From: Phycisphaerales bacterium
GTDB lineage: Bacteria > Planctomycetota > Phycisphaerae > UBA1845 > UTPLA1
NCBI GenBank assembly: GCA_020639075.1
Contig: JACKHI010000001.1
Location: 5,456,001 to 5,520,000 of the forward strand
Length of the DNA: 64,000 nt
Direction of reading: 5' to 3'
The notes under the pieces were generated by a model. It searched no databases and had not been told where the DNA came from. It saw nothing but the letters and a program-made list of their open reading frames with translations. Positions 63,337-64,000 of this stretch are shown in pieces. Position 1 is the stretch's first letter. Every line of letters begins with the position of its first letter. The position numbers were made by a program, and so were the translations under genes.

Positions 63337-64000
63337 TCAGTCTGCGTTGACGATTTCGACAATGTGTTTGAAATCGGCCTTTACCCGTGTCGGCTTGCCG
63401 ATGGCCGACAACGCGCCGCGGATGTCTTTGAGACCGTTGCCGGTGATCATGGCGACGACGTTGGCGTTCGGGTCGAGGACTCCGTCTTGCCGCGCCTTGG
63501 CGATGCCGGCGACGGCGGCGGCGGCGGCGGGTTCGGCGAAGATGCCGGCGAGGCGGCCGGTGGTTGCCACAGCGTTGCGGATTTCGTCGTCACTGACGGC
63601 GATGATTGTCCCGTTGGATGCGCGGACGCCATTGACGGCCTTGCGCCAATTGCGAGGGACGGGGACGTTAATGCTGTCGGCGTAGGTCGTTCCAACTTTC
63701 GGGATATCCAGCCGATTCGTTTCCAACGCCTTCATGATGGGCGCGACGCCCTCGGCCTGCACGCCGAGGACGCGTGCGCTCCAGTCGATGACGCCGCACT
63801 CGCGCATCTGGCGCAGGCCCTTGGCGATGCCGGCGATGGTGCAGCCGTCGCCGACGCTGACGGCGACCCAGTCGGGCGGATTGTCGGCGCACTGCTCGGC
63901 GATTTCCAAACCTGCCGTCTTCTTGCCTTCAACGAGATACGGATTGACGGCGCAGTTGCGGTCATACCAGCCGAATTCGGCGCAGGATTGTCGCGAGAGT
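63337..64000 (-). CDS. Threonine-synthase-like PLP enzyme, C-terminal part (5' end outside window)
   Basis: Fold-type II PLP enzyme. The frame is open to the edge (base 64000), so the start is missing. Visible: YDRNCAVNPYLVEGKKTAG, VAVSVGDGCTIAGIAKGL (phosphate loop), GVQAEGVAPIMKALE, TYADSINVPVPRNWRKAV, AGIFAEPAAAAAVAG and MITGNGLKDI. These resemble threonine synthase; in related clusters diaminopropionate ammonia-lyase (YgeX) of the same fold occurs, so a different substrate is possible. The PLP lysine lies outside the window. It precedes the zinc-ribbon and ssnA genes in the same operon. Confidence 0.88.
   Translation of the reverse strand, partial: LSRQSCAEFGWYDRNCAVNPYLVEGKKTAGLEIAEQCADNPPDWVAVSVGDGCTIAGIAKGLRQMRECGVIDWSARVLGVQAEGVAPIMKALETNRLDIPKVGTTYADSINVPVPRNWRKAVNGVRASNGTIIAVSDDEIRNAVATTGRLAGIFAEPAAAAAVAGIAKARQDGVLDPNANVVAMITGNGLKDIRGALSAIGKPTRVKADFKHIVEIVNAD

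Overview
The window looks like chromosome from a GC-rich planctomycete, possibly Phycisphaerae-like. This is inferred from high GC, two PEP-CTERM proteins, a kelch protein with an Arg-rich C-terminal anchor, many multihaem cytochromes, and abundant intergenic hairpin repeats such as the 'GGTGGGCACGGCCCACC' family. No marker gene in the window fixes the taxon. There are about 46 protein genes and one tRNA. I see no CRISPR array, transposase, integrase or rRNA.

Layout. 1-9.3 kb: 3' end of kynureninase, small hypothetical genes, two PEP-CTERM proteins, a membrane-anchored phosphatase, a zinc alcohol dehydrogenase and an MFS transporter, separated by repeat-rich spacers. 9.4-20 kb: fused proline/P5C dehydrogenase (putA), lipoprotein and TPR genes, a ketol-acid reductoisomerase and tRNA-Leu(CAG). 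20-32 kb: 2-oxoacid:ferredoxin oxidoreductase (korA-korB), then an envelope/glycan block (DegT aminotransferase, WecA/MraY-like transferase, endonuclease/phosphatase-fold protein, YggS, small membrane protein, GT2), then three exported or membrane hypotheticals. 32-42 kb: a recombination-scarred patch (methyltransferase tail remnant; inverted ~200-bp composite repeats around a Cys-rich secreted protein), a double-thioredoxin protein, a kelch protein, an AAA ATPase, chorismate synthase and a large membrane-anchored protein.

42.6-54.0 kb holds six multihaem c-type cytochrome genes, with 54 CXXCH motifs plus five CX3CH/CX4CH motifs by eye. They comprise an NHL-propeller/20-haem fusion, a NapC/NirT-anchored 12-haem protein, a membrane tri-haem protein translationally coupled to a CbcL-like octahaem-c/b-type quinol oxidoreductase, and two exported c554-like proteins. 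Two different types of quinol-oxidising module sit beside large periplasmic or surface electron carriers, so this is a candidate respiratory electron-export locus.

54.3-64.0 kb resembles the selenium-dependent molybdenum hydroxylase cluster known from E. coli (xdhD-ygfK-mocA-ssnA) and from clostridia: XdhC, a [2Fe-2S]+Moco hydroxylase, a YgfK homologue, MocA, SsnA, a zinc-ribbon protein and a threonine-synthase-like enzyme running off the end. YgfK lacks the central flavin/NAD(P) domain, and MocA is fused to an antibiotic-biosynthesis-monooxygenase (ABM) fold domain that has its own internal ribosome-binding site.

A 10-bp-phased GCAAA motif recurs upstream of three unrelated genes. All functions are read by eye from translated sequence; no database search was possible.
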